DNA from: Austropuccinia psidii
Taxonomy: Eukaryota; Basidiomycota; Pucciniomycetes; Pucciniales; Sphaerophragmiaceae
NCBI GenBank assembly: GCA_023105745.1
Contig: JALGQZ010000007.1
Location: 56,711,569-56,775,568 of the forward strand
Direction of reading: 5' to 3'
Length of the DNA: 64,000 nucleotides
Each line of letters opens with the position of its first letter. Position 1 is the stretch's first letter. The position numbers and the translations under genes were made by a program. Below, piece after piece: positions 1 to 13,610 of this stretch. Under the pieces are notes generated by a model that did not search any database, was not told where the DNA came from, and worked only from the letters and a program-made list of their open reading frames with translations.

Positions 1-1235
1 GGAGCACTTTTGGTCTGGATGATATGAATATTTATCAGCTTATGGATATCTTTAGTCAGTAGAGAGATTGTTTAATCAATATTTGTTCCTTAAAAATATT
101 TTTTTCAAGACAAAAAATGTTTTCTCTAATAATTCTTCGTTATGTCAAAGTCAAAATAAGCATTTTTTTTGATCAATTCTATAAAGTTTTTATTCTCTCA
201 ATTAAGATTCATTTTTCAATTTCATATTAATTTTAATTCTTTCCTCAAGTGGACAAATAACTATATTTTTACCTCCTTTTTCTGAATATTTTTGGTATTT
301 TCTACGTTAAAGCCTAACATTTTAGAATAATTCTTTTGAATTTTGCCAATCACCCTTCCTCACAACCAGAAAAGTTTCAATATCAAACAATATACTTCCT
401 CTTAGATTCAGATCTTTCCCATTTCCTGCCTTAGAATGATGGTACACTCCATTCTGCCACCAACCCCATCTGCTTCTATCTTCTATAAGCCAAGTATCAA
501 TTTCAATAAAATAATTCCAAGTAAAATAGGAAAAATGTCATTATTAAGTCTTGAAATTTCATTATAAGCCTACATACCAAAATACTAGCAGGATAAAATT
601 GAATAAGAAATAATTATTTGAGAAAGACATAGTAAAATGTGTGCTGGAGAACCAGTTTACTGAATATTAGATTTCAGTAAAGCTTTGAGTCCTATCCATA
701 ATTAGTTCAATGACTTGTTTGATTTGAATATCTTACATCTCCTCCTATGAGAATATTCACGAGGGAATGATTGATTCCACTTCCTAGAAAGTGATTCTAA
801 GTATGTTATAAGGCTAAATATATTTCTTGTGTTTTACTTGAAAATAATATGAAGTAATTTTAATTCATAATTATTTCAATTTGAGAGAGCCTGAAATTCA
901 CCAATATTTCTATTTTCAATTAAATTAAAGTTAAAATAACATTTACGTCAGATCACCATAATGAAATAATGGATAATTCCTCTTTAAATGTTGTTTGGAG
1001 TTTTTTATGAGCATATGTGCAATATTGAAAATGACTCCTTATAGAAATATGTGTATTCCAGGTGGTAAAACCTTTCTTCTACTTTAATTAAATAGAATTT
1101 CTCAATATAAAGAAATAGTGAAAGTCAATATTCTCCTTTAAAGAGTAAATCTTAAGAAATAAGGCTCCATGCTTGTGTACTAGTTAGTTGATTTAAATAT
1201 CAATTTGTGGTAATACTGGAGGAAGGTAAATGGGA
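1..1235. other. AT-rich stretch, nothing recognised
   Basis: No coding sequence, LTR end, tandem repeat or RNA gene could be recognised here. The base composition is the same AT-rich background as the rest of the window, so it is probably decayed transposon sequence, but no family resemblance to the elements further right was seen. Confidence 0.4.
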
Positions 1236-2110
1236 GAAGGAACTATCCAAAGTTTTAAACTGTCTCTTGGCTTCATTTGAGCTCAATTAAGCTTGATGAA
1301 GACATCTAGATTGTTCAGGTCCTGTCCCAAAGGAGCTACTTTTGACAAACCCTGTTCTCAGGAAATTCTGGGGAAAAGAGATTTTCCAAAGGGTCCCTTT
1401 TCAATACAAAAACTGTAGTAGACTCTAATTTATCAATAGCGGAGTCTCTTGTAACCATTCAAAATACTCAACAACACTTTAAAAGTGACCAGGACCCAGG
1501 AAAAGGGAATTCTTTTGAACTAAATGTAAGCGCTGATTTGTGGAAGGATTGGAGAAAGATACTTTTACAAAGGTCCCAATTGTACTTAATTATTACACTC
1601 TTGTTAAATTTCAACTTAGCTTCCTGATACCTTCTACATTTCTCTAAATTCTTGCAAGAAAATTACCCAGGTGATGGCCCAAGGGGGCTACTTGCAATTT
1701 GTTGTGATTTCTTCTTTTCCAAAGGACCCCTTTTCACTTTTTAAACTGAATTATAATTTCATTAAAAACCAATTCCTCCATTTGAGGCCATCTACATCCC
1801 TCCAAAATATTGTAAAATTGCCTTGGTCCTAGTTCAAGGGAGTTGATTTTTACTAAATGTAAGTTCAACTTTGTGGAAAGCTTGGGTAAAGTTTCTTTTC
1901 CAAATTCCCAATTTTACTTATGAAACTGAATTATGCCTTTATTAATGCATATAGTAGTTTGCCGAGGAGATCCAAATTCAAATACATCCCTGAAACCATT
2001 CCCTGGGCATGTCTCAAAGGGGGTAAATTTTGTTGATTTTAATCCCACTTTGTGTCAGTCTTGGGAAAATTACTTTGTGAAAGGGCTCATAGTTAGGTAT
2101 TATAACCGAT
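1236..2110. repeat. Degenerate tandem satellite, unit about 150-180 bp
   Basis: A phrase resembling 'ttccaaagggtccc..ttt' recurs near 1,394, 1,570, 1,721, 1,899 and 2,080, i.e. at intervals of about 150-180 bp. Each time it is followed by an aaactgaattat-like stretch, then a catccct..attg segment, a cctgggc-like run, 'caaaggg' and 'ctaaatgtaag'. Five diverged units are visible. They do not match the gypsy or MULE elements in this window. Function is unknown; it could be an old satellite or the tandem-repeat part of an unrecognised element. Confidence 0.6.
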
Positions 2111-2402
2111 TAATATCAAATTTATATTTAATGGAGATACCTAATTTAATCTCAATTTCTAAAATATAGCGTTGAATTAAAAATATTTCTGGCATAGAGC
2201 ACCATGAGAAAAAGAAAAGTTTACTAGGTGAATTATATGGTCCCATAACATGAGAGATTTCTCCTTACTGGATATTAAGATTTCTGAAAGAATTGGAGAA
2301 GACTATGATATGAGATAAGTATTTAACAATGCTAAAAGAGATCTCTTTTTCTTGTCTTAAAATTCAAATTTAACTAGAATATCTGAGTGTTACTTCTATT
2401 AT

Positions 2403-4336
2403 ATTAAGACTGAATAGTTGTCTATTAAACTCTTGATAATTTCAAGATCTAGCAAGAGTACTATGAATTTCCATATGACATATAATGAATAAATTTATCA
2501 TAATTACAAATAAACTACTCATTTCTTGATTATTTCTTTTACTTGTTATACATTAATAGCGATTATAACAGTTATCATCAATTTAATACTAGAATAGATT
2601 ACCACAATATTTGATAACATAAATTCTTATCAAAATAATATGAAATCATTTTAATCAATAAATATCTTTTACAATAGTAGTTATTATAATTCCCTGAAGA
2701 AAATTACAAAACTTAGAGAGAAAACTTTGATGATCTGAGTAATCACTCACTATTACTCCTAATAGACCTTGAAAAGATGCAAAGCACTGATTTGACATAT
2801 TATTTGTGGATCTAAAGGATCAAAAGTGCATTGAAAGAAGTAACATAACAATTATGGCTTAAATAATACTTTTTGTAGTAAGATTAATCCATTTTATTTA
2901 CTTATGGTTGGTTTTGAAAGATGAAAATGATTACAAATGATGAATAACTAATAATTACTAATTGTATCTAGTATTTGATGATTTTACTGAATGATATAAA
3001 GTTTGCTTGGAAAAAACAGAAACATTAGGCTTTCTTAAAGTCTAAAACAGTTACAGAAGCATTCTGTGTACTTAAATTAAAAAAGATGAGTGGGAAACAA
3101 CTTACACTAGTTGTATTAATGATTCCATCACTGTTTGTCATGTAAAATTATCATAACTACCTACTTAAGTGACCTACATGGAGACCAACCCATTTATGTT
3201 TAAGAAAAAATGAATTTACCTTGGTAAATCTTCTTTTATTTCAAATTTTAAACATTTCTTCAAAATTTATTAATTTTATTGGCAATTCAATCATAGAGCT
3301 TATTCTCTGTGAATTTTTGAAGACTCATTATTTCACATTGAATTTTCCAAGATTGACTGTAAGGAAACCTTTTGATTTGAATGAAGTTAGAATTATTTTT
3401 GCTTTTAATTTGTTATTTTCTCCAATGGTCCTGAAATTTTTAGAGATATCAATTAAGACTTGTAATTTGAAATATTTTTGAAGTTTTACATCATTTTATA
3501 CATAGTATGATGCAAGTAAATAGTATATTGGAAGCTGGTTTCCATGAGGTAATTCCATGTATACTAGTCCAAATAAAGTTTCAATTACTCTTGTTTGGAT
3601 TATCAATAGAAAATACTTATAAATAGAAATGGTTCAAGGGGTCAGAGCTTTTCATTAATTCCTTGTAAGATCAAAATATCATCTCATTTACCATTTTCTG
3701 CTTATTTTTTGGGACTTATTCTCAGTAACAAATTTCCTAAAAGTTCATTACTTACTAATTAAGCCAGTGACAAGACAACAGTTAAATCTCTGGCATTTTC
3801 TGCACATCAGATGCTTCAGAAATAGGGGTACCCTGCCCCCTTAGCTATTTCATGTCAAAAATAGTATTTTAGGCTTCCAGACTGATATCCATTATGGGTG
3901 TATACAAATAATACATAACACAAAATGAATTTTAAGTTCCATAAACATTGATAACCCTAATTGTAGTGTGCATGTAACATGTTAGTTTTCATAATACCAT
4001 TACTTTGGCATAAAAATGCAATAAAGAAAAACTTACATAAATCCTTTATGTAGTATTGATGATGAGGTGTTGAAGTATTTTCCATATTACCACCTCATAC
4101 AGTTAATTTAGGCTTATTCATCTCATGGAGTGACACTATGTGAAGCTTTGTGTAGAATCCAAATCTGGCCTTGACTCCATAGATTTATTTCCTTAAAAAA
4201 AGTTATCCCTATTTTCTTTACAAAAAATGCTGAAATTTGAGTATGCATACAATTTATGGTTTTTTCATATTTAAAGAGTTATTTTAAAGTAATGTGTTTC
4301 CTAATTGAATATGTAAGACATACCTCAAGACTCACA
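2403..4336 (-). mobile_element. Old solo LTR of the gypsy B/C family, strongly diverged
   Basis: Read on the minus strand this stretch aligns along its length with the 1.9-kb LTRs of elements B and C. Its right end (4,313-4,336) is a decayed form of the LTR start (TGTGAGCCTTGAGG). The stretch around 3,130-3,380 matches the LTR block near 49,390-49,620, and the block near 3,820-3,850 matches the gggtaccctgg segment near 50,093. No polypurine tract, primer site or internal coding sequence adjoins either side, so it looks like a solo LTR. The left boundary is approximate and no target duplication could be found. Confidence 0.6.
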
Positions 4337-6440
4337 AAGAAAATTCAAGTACTCTATAAATTTTGGATGTTGAAATGAATTTAGAGCTGACAGTTTTGTG
4401 GATTTTCAATGAGAATATGTTTCATTCAATTTTTTGCATGTATAGACAAATTTGGTTCAATGAGGAAGATTCCTTGAATTATTTCATAATATTTGGATAC
4501 AAACATTCATTTTTCATCACATGGTATTTTACTTCTTAGGATATAAATATTCTTATAGTTGGTAATCTCAAATATTAACTATGAGTGTATTTGCAAGGTG
4601 TGGACCTGAAACCTTAATTGGAAATCAAGTACCTTTCCTTTCCTCAAAATCTTTTCAGGTAATATTAGGTAAAAAGATAGATTTAAAGAGTTTTAAAAGA
4701 GAAACAAGCCAAAATTATTTTTTTTAAATTTCTTAGTATAAAAAAATATTATGACAATTTATTGTTTTATCAACACTAAAGAGTTAGCCAAAAACACTCT
4801 GCAAGTGCTATTTATGGCTACAAAAGAAAATTCTCAGGAGCAATTTCAATTTTAATTAAGTGAGAAAATAACTGCAGGAATTTAATATCAGAACAGAGTC
4901 TCAAAAATGAATTTCAAAAAGAAAAACATGCCCAAAATTGACAAAGCTTACCATTATGAAAGATGCTTTAATTCACCTCTCAGACAGTTCAAGGGTAAAA
5001 ATGATTATGATGATTTTCTCACATGGTTAAAAGCTTCAAACATATTCAAAAAAGTGGTTTTAATTTTTTCATTTATTGGCTTAACAGCTTGTAAGCTGAT
5101 TACAAAAGGAAAAAATTATAAAACAAAGATAAAAGAGGGGAAAATAAGACATTCTTTTATAGCCATCAAGTCTCTTCCTCTAAAGGTAAATTTCACTCCA
5201 ATCAGTATTGGTAAGCCCACTGACAACATAAAAGTTACATATGACATTGTTGAACCCTTTTTGGACCAAAAAGGGCTATTTCAGTCATTTTAGTCCCACA
5301 AACCAGCCATTTCTATAATAATAGCTGTTTTTTAGCCTTCAGAGAATGTCAGAATGTGTGTGTGAGGCCTTGAAGGAAGTTAAAGCTGTTTTTATGAAGT
5401 TTCTTTTAGCTTAAGGGTAGCTTTACCCTCTTGGAAACAGTTAAAACTGACCTGGTTAGTCACTCAATTCCAAGCCAAAATTGGCAAATGTTTGTGTGAA
5501 TTTTGACATCCCATTCCTGTCAGAAAGTAATTTGAGGAGTCTGGAACCCTTGATGCCAAGATTCCCTTTCCCCAGAGAATTAATATTTCCAATTTCTTTT
5601 TCTATAATTCCTCATCATGTACTATACCTAAAGTTTTTTATATTTAATTCAATTGAAAAGCTATAGTACAAAACTGTAATTCTTAATTCCATGTATGTGA
5701 ATTTAAGCTCAGTTATTCAATACACACACAAATTTTGAAATTTCAATTGAACATAATTTAATCCCGCATAGCTTCTAAATCACACACCACAACCCAATCT
5801 AAAACAAAAATTGATGGTTAACATCACATGTGGTGTGAATTAACTTAAGGTTTTGAGGAATTTCAGATTTTAATACAGAAAACACTAAAAAGGTAATTTA
5901 AGCTTATTGATTTGAGTAATGGAAATTTCATTCAGAGGTGACCCCGTCTGATTTTTTATGATGAATACAATGATGAAATAATTTGTATATGTTTATTTTT
6001 TGGAAAAAATTGCTAATAATTTTTATCAAATTTTTTGCAAAACATATTTCATTTTAAATATTTTTACAATTTTTATAAAGATTAAAATTAAATTATAAAT
6101 TTTATTTTTATATTTGAATGAATTTATAATTTTTTAACATAACTTTCCTTAATTTTTGTGTTATTTTGAGTATATGAAAATACCTCCAAGGCTCATATTA
6201 TTCATATATTGAAGAAAGGAAGAGATATTGAATTATCCATAATAATCTTGATAATTTCCTTGAACTCACGTACCTCTGACAGGAAAGCTCCTTGGATATT
6301 GATGTAACTCTGAAAGTCAAGTTACTTTCCAGTGAAGCTTTCTCTCAGCCCTTGAAAGAAGTGTGATGCTGAGTCACTTCATATAAAATGAAAAAAATTG
6401 CACTTTTTATTAAATAAAAAGTCACCACCATGTCCTATTC
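4337..6440. other. Unassigned AT-rich region with one weak open frame
   Basis: The only longer plus-strand frame is 4,907-5,293 (128 codons, Lys-rich, one hydrophobic stretch near residues 48-62). It resembles no family I know, has no second copy in the window, and such a frame is weak evidence for a gene. The rest is low-complexity AT-rich DNA. Confidence 0.35.
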
Positions 6441-8300
6441 TGTGAGCCTTTGAGATATGAACACATATCTAAAGAGGTCATAAGAAAAATTCTATAATAA
6501 TTATACTTATAATCATTATCTTAAAGCTAGTGAAAATACCATAAATAGGTACAAAATCTGAATTAACTCAGAATCCCATGAGTAAACACATTAAATAAAT
6601 TACACCAATAGATTCTTACTGGTAAAATAGACATATATCATTTTTAGGCATATCTGAAAAGTCAATAATTACTGAAGAATAAGTAATAATACCCTAAAAA
6701 AGACATAAATTCTTATTTAACTCAGAAACCAATGAAACAACATGTGAAATAAATTGGACCATTGAGTTCTCCATAAAAACCCACACATAAAACAATTATA
6801 TGATAATTCTCTAAAGTCACTACTTAAGGAATTAAGCTGAATATATGCACTTTTTTGTTCAATGCATATATTCATGGTTTTTAGTTAATATATCTTGAAA
6901 TATACAAGATAGATAGTTAAACCAAACAAAATTCACCACATAATTACTGTAAGAACACATATATGATCTTTATTTTACAAGCTATAAACAAGGTTATAGC
7001 TTGTAAGGGTTTATTGAACAAAATCACTGGAGCTGTTGACCACTTTGTTGTGAAAGTGATCCAAACTTGAAATCTAATAGATATTCAGATTCTACTAGTT
7101 CATAAGTAAAGAATGATGTAATTTTTATCATAATCTCCAAGGTATAACCTGTTGAAATCAAGGTTTTAAGTTTGAAATATCAAATTTCAACAGAAAAGAG
7201 TTACAAGAAAAATTATCAAAAATAGAGTTTTGATGATGTAATGAAATTCTCTTGGAATTATAATGAGGACATGCCAAGCTATCAGAATTCACTCTCAGAA
7301 TAGCTGTAGCATGTATAACCAAAAAGCTATTAATGATCAAAGTTTAAGCTTAAAATTAATCATTTAAGATCACTCCCTTTAGTCCTATTTTAAATTTAAA
7401 AGTTATAAAAGTGATAAAGCTGGTGAATACTATTATATCATGTTTGATAATAATAAACTCCATCAAGTTTAGGCTTCTGCCAAGCCTATGATGTCATCAA
7501 GCTTAGAGTTATAGTGATAGCTCTAAATAATAGCATAATAATGAGATAAGATGGTTTGATCATGATGTAATCATCACTAAGCCTTAAAAGACTGATCATT
7601 TCCAGTGGATACTATCAGTACACGTCTACTAGAAGGGAGGTATTTACTATAAATAGAGCTCTTTTTACTCTATTTTCCCCTCAGATGCATCAAAAAAATT
7701 AAATAATTAAATCAAAAGGTAAGATCTTTCATTCTTTATATATAAATCTCTTATATTATTAAAGAACAAAAGTTCTCTTTATTATAATAATCATTTTTGA
7801 CGTGATTACTTCAATTGTACTCTTGTTTTGTTCTAAATCTCTTAAAAAATCTCATTTCCACGTAAGATCAAGTAAATTTGTAATTTCTTCTCTTTATATT
7901 TGTAAATACAATTTAAATAAGCTGTATTTACATTATTAGGTGTAAATTCTCCAAAATTATTATATTAAGAATCAAAAGTGGGTTATTTTCTCTCTATTAT
8001 TACTATTAATAATTCTTTAATTAATAGTAATAGTATTTATATTAATAAATAACTTTAATATTAGTAATATTTTTGGTTATTAATTGGTTTTTATTAATAA
8101 AAAACAATTTTTTATGCCTTTATTATTTGTTTGTAACAATAATGAAGAGCACTTAAATAGATTAATTATCAAATATTAATATATTTATTTATTGTATTAT
8201 TTTTTCAAAATATAAATTATATTATTATATTTATTTAATAATATAGTTATTTTCATGCCATAATTATAATACTTCTTTATTATTATTAAGGCATCACCAA
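6441..8300 (+). mobile_element. Truncated gypsy LTR, same family as element A
   Basis: It begins with TGTGAGCCTTTGAGATATGA, the start of the A-type LTR, and stays parallel to the LTR at 9,592-11,495 (shared landmarks: the 'ttgtgaaagtgatccaaactt' block at about 7,050 and 10,212, and 'cccctcagatgca' at about 7,678 and 10,860). Similarity fades near 8,290-8,300 before the expected CTTACA end, so the 3' tip is missing or decayed. No target duplication was found. Confidence 0.75.
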
Positions 8301-9586
8301 ATAGAAATAACTATATAAATATCTATTGAATTAAGCTGTTATTTATTTTCCTCAACTCAAATATATTTCCCTTATTAAGGTGTCCAACCAAAGAGGTAGG
8401 TGATACATTTTCAACTTAAAAAGTCTTTTATGTTGAATTAACCCTTCTCTCCCTTCCTTAGTCTTTGAAAAAATGGTTTAGTGCTAAGATTTTTGGTTGG
8501 TAACTTTCAAAGGGTCGGGTTATGTACTGAAAGACAATTATGCCTGTATTTTAATGATACACAATGCCCTCCCAATTCTAATCCACAAAGCTCTTGTTTC
8601 AAAGCTTAACTTGGATCTACTATATAGTACTTGCTAATACTTCTTATTTTCATTAACTGGTAGCACTCTTGAGAAAATAATCACTAATTCATTAACTTTT
8701 GAAGTACTTCTTATTCCTTAATAAAGACTGAATTTCTAATTTCCGCATATTTCTTAGGCTCTGGAATATTTTTGTAGAGTTCCATTTTCTTGATAAACCT
8801 CTACACAGTGGTGATATCTACTTCTAATACTTTAAGCTCATCCTAAATCAGTTACTCCCTTTTTTCCTTATTCCTCAACCTATTGGTGCCATATTCTGCT
8901 AAAACCTTCTATAACTTCAGAAAAAACTCATAAAAGAGTCCAAAATTATCACCTAATCCCTATATTCCATTCAATCTTAATCCTATTTCTAATATATTGG
9001 AAAGGAGTTTAAGCTGTATTAAAAATTTATTTCAAGAACTATCATGATTGGAATGAAATATTTTAGCTAATTATCTTATTGATTTATGTCAAGTTCCTTC
9101 AGAAATAAATCATAAGCTCATTATAGATTTTTGTACCAGTAAGCTAAGGATAAATTTTGAATAAGCTTTCCAATCTATTTCCAATTTATTACAGTAATAT
9201 TCTGATCAACCATGCATTTCTCTATCATCTTAATAAAGAGCCCACTGAATGACCATGAAACTAATTTAAATTCATTTAAATTATATTATTTTAAGCTTTC
9301 TAAGATAATCAGAGAAATAAAAATACAAATCTATATGTATTCATACAAAACCTTCCTTTGATTCTTTCTATAAAAACTAATTTATTCAAAAATAAATTTA
9401 TTTTATCCAGTTTCTTTATATAAATATGAATTTCTTATAGTATCCATTTTCTGTTTCTTCAATATTTTGTAATTATTTATTAATACTTTGAGCTCTAAAA
9501 GAAGTTTAATTATGAAAAAGGAAAAAATCTTCTTAAATCATAGTAATAGTTTGGCTTTCTTTAATTTGGATATTCTCATTCATATC
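8301..9586. other. AT-rich spacer, nothing recognised
   Basis: Between the truncated LTR and element A no coding frame, repeat or RNA signal could be supported. It may be the original insertion site context of element A or unidentified decayed repeat DNA. Confidence 0.35.
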
Positions 9587-9591
9587 AATTC

Positions 9592-11495
9592 TGTGAGCCT
9601 TTGCAATATGACCATATATCCAAAATTATTACAAAATAACTTTACAATACTTATTCTAATAATAATAATTAAAAATATTATCTCAAAATAAGTGAAAATG
9701 CCATAAATGGGCATACATTCTTGATTAACTCAGAATATAATGAATAAACATGTGAGATTTATTGTACCAGTAGGTACCCCATGTCAAAATACACATATAA
9801 GATTTTTATGTCATATCTGTAAACACAATACTTACTGTGTAATAGGTAAAAATGCCATAAAAAGGCATAAAATCTTATTTATTTTAACAAAAAATGGAAC
9901 AGAATGTAAAGTAAGTTTCTAATTTGGATTATCCATGAAATACTACACATATAACATTTTTATTTCATATCTGTAAAGTCAATACTTAAGGAAATAACCT
10001 GAATATATGCCCTTTTATGATCAACACATATATTCCTGGTTTGTAGCTCATATCTCTTGAAATATACATTATAGATGGTTGAGCCAAAGATAAATTTACC
10101 AAGAAAGTATGATAATAATACATATATAAGCTTTATTTGAAAGGTTGTAAACAAGGGTATAACCTGTAAGAGGTTATTGAACAAAATTGTTATAACTGCT
10201 TACCACTTTGTTGTGAAAGTGATCCAAACTTGAAAAAAGTGGATATTCAGAGTCTACTAGCTCACGAGTGAAGAATGATGTAATTTTTATCATTATATTT
10301 CCGGTATAACCCCTTGAAATCATGATTTGAAGTTTAAAATAGTAAATTTCAACAGAAAAGAGCAGTTACAAGAAAAATAATCAAAAACAGAGTTTTGATT
10401 ATGTAAGAAGATTCTCATGGAATTTAAACAATGACATGCTAAGCTATCAGAATTCACTCTCTATATGGCTTTAGCGTGTATAAAGCAAAAGTTATTAATT
10501 ATCAAAGTTTGCGCTCAAAGTTGATCATTTATGATCACTAACTGTAATCTTAATTTAAGCTTAACAGTGATATAAGTGATAAAAGGGGTCAATACTAGTT
10601 TATTATGATTAAAAAAATAAAATACACAAATTTTAGTCTTCTGAAAATCCTATTATGTCAGAAAACTTATATTTACAGTGATAACTCTGAATAATGACAT
10701 AATAATTAGATAAGATGGTTTAATTATGATGTAATCATGACTAAACCTTGAAAGATTGATCAATTTCAATTGATACCATTTTTACATGTCTACTTGAAGC
10801 CTTCTGAACTCTATGAGGGAGGATTTTACTATATATAGAGCTCTTTCTACCTCTATTTCCCCCTCAGATGCAACAAAAGCATTAAATCATTAAAATCAAA
10901 GGTAAAATATTTATCCTTTTTATATAAAACTGTTATATATTTCAAGAATCAAGTTAATATTCATTTTAATCGTAAATCTTGATGTGATCAAGCCAATTTT
11001 CAATTTTTTTTTGTTAAATTTCTCTCTAAAATCTCCAATTCCACATAAGAATAAGAATATTTGTAATTTCTTCTATTTTTTCTAGTACATATAGTTCAAA
11101 TAAGTTTTATTAAAATGTTTAGGCGTAAATTCCTTCAAAATACTTATGTTAACTGTCAAAAGTAGGATATTTTTATCTTTTATATTAATTTTCTCTTTAT
11201 TATTATTTTAATAATTCTTTCATTTATATTAATATATAAGTTTAATATTGGTAATATGATTGTTATAAACTGTTTTTTATTATTAAATATCAATTTTTTA
11301 CACCTTTTTCTTTATTTGTAACAATAATAAAGTGCCATAAATATATTAATATATTTAGCTAATAATTTGAATATTCTTATGCCATAATTATAATAATTAT
11401 TTGTTCTCTTACTCCTTAATTTAATAACAGCATTCATAGTAAAAGAAGTAAAATATTGGTAATATTTACTTATTGTTTCATATTAAAACCTTACA
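9592..11495 (+). repeat. 5' LTR of gypsy A
   Basis: It runs from TGTGAGCCTTTGCAATATGA to AAAACCTTACA, 1,904 bp, with AATTC directly in front. The 3' LTR (33,758-33,994 plus 46,348-48,054) is its diverged partner. It is extremely AT-rich in its last 600 bp. No promoter elements could be assigned with confidence. Confidence 0.9.
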
Positions 11496-11497
11496 TT

Positions 11498-11509
11498 TGG
11501 GGGCCTGGC
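11498..11509 (+). promoter_or_regulatory. Putative primer-binding site of gypsy A
   Basis: TGGGGGCCTGGC lies two bases after the LTR end. The same 12 bases sit at the same place in element B (53,133-53,144). Position and conservation fit a minus-strand primer-binding site. The first seven bases resemble the classic proline-tRNA site, but the rest does not, so the primer tRNA is undetermined. Confidence 0.6.
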
Positions 11510-11879
11510 CATGATATTTACTTGAAACACCTTTTAAAAAGGGTCAAATTGGTTTCATTCAACAAAATTATATAATAATCTTATATTTATTGATTTTAAA
11601 GGTATTGAGGAATTTGGAAAGCAATTTTACTGTCTTCTCTAGGAATAAAAAAGATATTTTTAAATTGAAGATAAATTTATATTATGATTGAATTTTGAAA
11701 AAATCATCTTGATTTTTGTTTTATTCTTTGAAAAATGAAAATATAAAACAAAATGGAAAATAAAAAATACAATAAAAAATCATTTTTATTCCTTTTTATT
11801 GATTTCTTTTATTCATTTCATTCAAAAAGATATAAAAGCAATTACTACATGGAAATTACCATATCTTATCAAAAATGAC

Positions 11880-13323
11880 ACTTCTTATAGAAGACTTATA
11901 TTACTTTGTCTTCTTCAGTGTTTGAAGACAACCCAACAGAATACAATCAGGAAACTGTTGAGACATTGGTGGAAGAAGCTTTCCAAAGTTCTCCAACACC
12001 TTTTGTTAATAAAAAACAAAGGCCAAGAAATCAGTCTTTACAGGACCCACTGTTCAGGACTCTGAAGGTGAGTACCTCTCTTAAGATTGGTATAACAAGA
12101 TTTTTGAGTGTTCTGAAATCTTTTTATTTGTTATTCCTTAATTGTGACTACTAGAAGAGGATCCAAATACTCCATCAAATCAGATGGAGCTGGAATCAGG
12201 AGTGGAATTGATCCCTCAAAAGGAAAAATAAAGAGAAAACTCCCCGGTGGAACAGAATCCACACAAGGAAGTGCCATATCCCAAAGGCAAGTCCCAGAAA
12301 TTCCCATAATATCTTAGCCAGAGTTGCAAATAAGTATTAGTAACTCCAATAGTTTCAAATCACATTCAGAGGGCTCAAATCGACATATACATCAGCCAGT
12401 AAAAGCAGTGCTACATGGTGTACAAGGACAAGTATTGGGAAATGTTGCCACAAATCCACCAAGGAGTAATGAACTCCTGGAATATCCTGAAAACATTTCT
12501 CAAAAAGGAGAAAATGGTGAGATACTCCAATGTATGGAATCCACTATCATCCAAACCTCAAATCAAAAAAATAAAGGAGTTCCATGCCAAAAAAGAAGGA
12601 GGAAAGTAAGGAAGAAGCCCAAGTAGCTTCTACCAGCAAGCCTCAAGTCAACAAACCTCCCCAAGGATGGAAGAAGAGCAAGAAAAAGAATTGGGGGAAA
12701 CCATATTCCCCAAGTTACAAGATGCCATTGACAATGTCTTTAACATGGCCAGAACCTTGATGGAATTCAAGGAGAAAGAGGAGCAAAGAATGAGACAGCC
12801 CCACTTCCCAAAGAAATAAATTTGTCTCCTAATGCTGTAAATAATTTGACAGAAATTGAAAATAGTATTTTACCTCTAAAAGAAATTAAAGATAGCTTAT
12901 TAGATTTACCAGAAATGAATGATATCTTATTATCTTTAATATAAATTTATTCACAAAATGAAAAAGAAATTGACACCATTAAATTTATGGTTGACAATAA
13001 TAAACCAAAAGTCTTGATTTACAATACTCAGAAATTGATATAAGCATAACAGGAGCTGTATTAATAAATAAAATATATCAAAGAAAAGACTCTGAAAATA
13101 AATTATGACATGAGTATTGATAATGTGACAGAAAAATAAAACAAATTAAGCAGTTCTGTTGAAATATCTGAAGAAAAGACTTCATCACATCAAAAATTCA
13201 TTCTAGACCATGTAGAAAAATTGATGAAGAAATAATGAATCTTGAACATGACATGCAAAGTGAAAGAAGACTTATTACTGAAAAAATGGATAAAATGAAT
13301 GAGGCTAAATTTAATATACCAAA
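11880..13323 (+). pseudogene. Gypsy A gag, N-terminal part (broken)
   Basis: This is the diverged counterpart of element B's first open frame. A first exon-like segment (about 11,905-12,067) ends at a good donor, GTGAGT, with an acceptor CTAG near 12,155. Further on, the frame around 12,415-12,819 contains a W..ML..I..GVMNSW segment and ends in a basic tail FPKK followed by TAA (12,817-12,819), exactly where B's first frame also ends. Coding then continues one frame back (-1) with a Glu/Leu/Ile-rich, coiled-coil-like segment from about 12,810. MULE copy 1 cuts the gag at 13,331. Several stops make it non-functional. Confidence 0.75.
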
Positions 13324-13331
13324 GTAATAAA

Positions 13332-13471
13332 GGGGAGTGATATTTCCACACCTCAACCTAAAATTTACACCTAGGCCTACGCATAAAATTGTGGATTTAG
13401 ATACGCCTGCACACCTTTCATGGATGTAGTTTGCTAAATCTACACATCCAAGTGATTACTAAGTACACGCC
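13332..13471 (+). repeat. Left terminal inverted repeat, MULE copy 1
   Basis: 140 bp matching the inverse of 27,011-27,150. It starts GGGGAGTGATATTTCC and contains several (T)ACGCC-like motifs, possible transposase contact sites. Compared with copy 2, many CG dinucleotides have become TG or CA. Confidence 0.92.
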
Positions 13472-13610
13472 AAATAAGATGTTAGTAAGACGTCTATTTC
13501 AAAAATTTGACAACAAACTCTATAGTGAAAAAAATACTATATACAAGTGATCTGTCTACATTTGCAGAATAATTTTATTGATGAGGAATATACTATTCTC
13601 CAATTTGAAG

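Noticed and set aside
4907..5293. 128-codon open frame as a host gene
   Set aside because: No family resemblance, no splice or promoter support and no second copy. It is left as an unassigned frame only.
9592..11495. Plus- and minus-strand open frames of 60-75 codons inside the A-type LTR
   Set aside because: They are not kept open in the partner LTR and appear in AT-rich sequence by chance.
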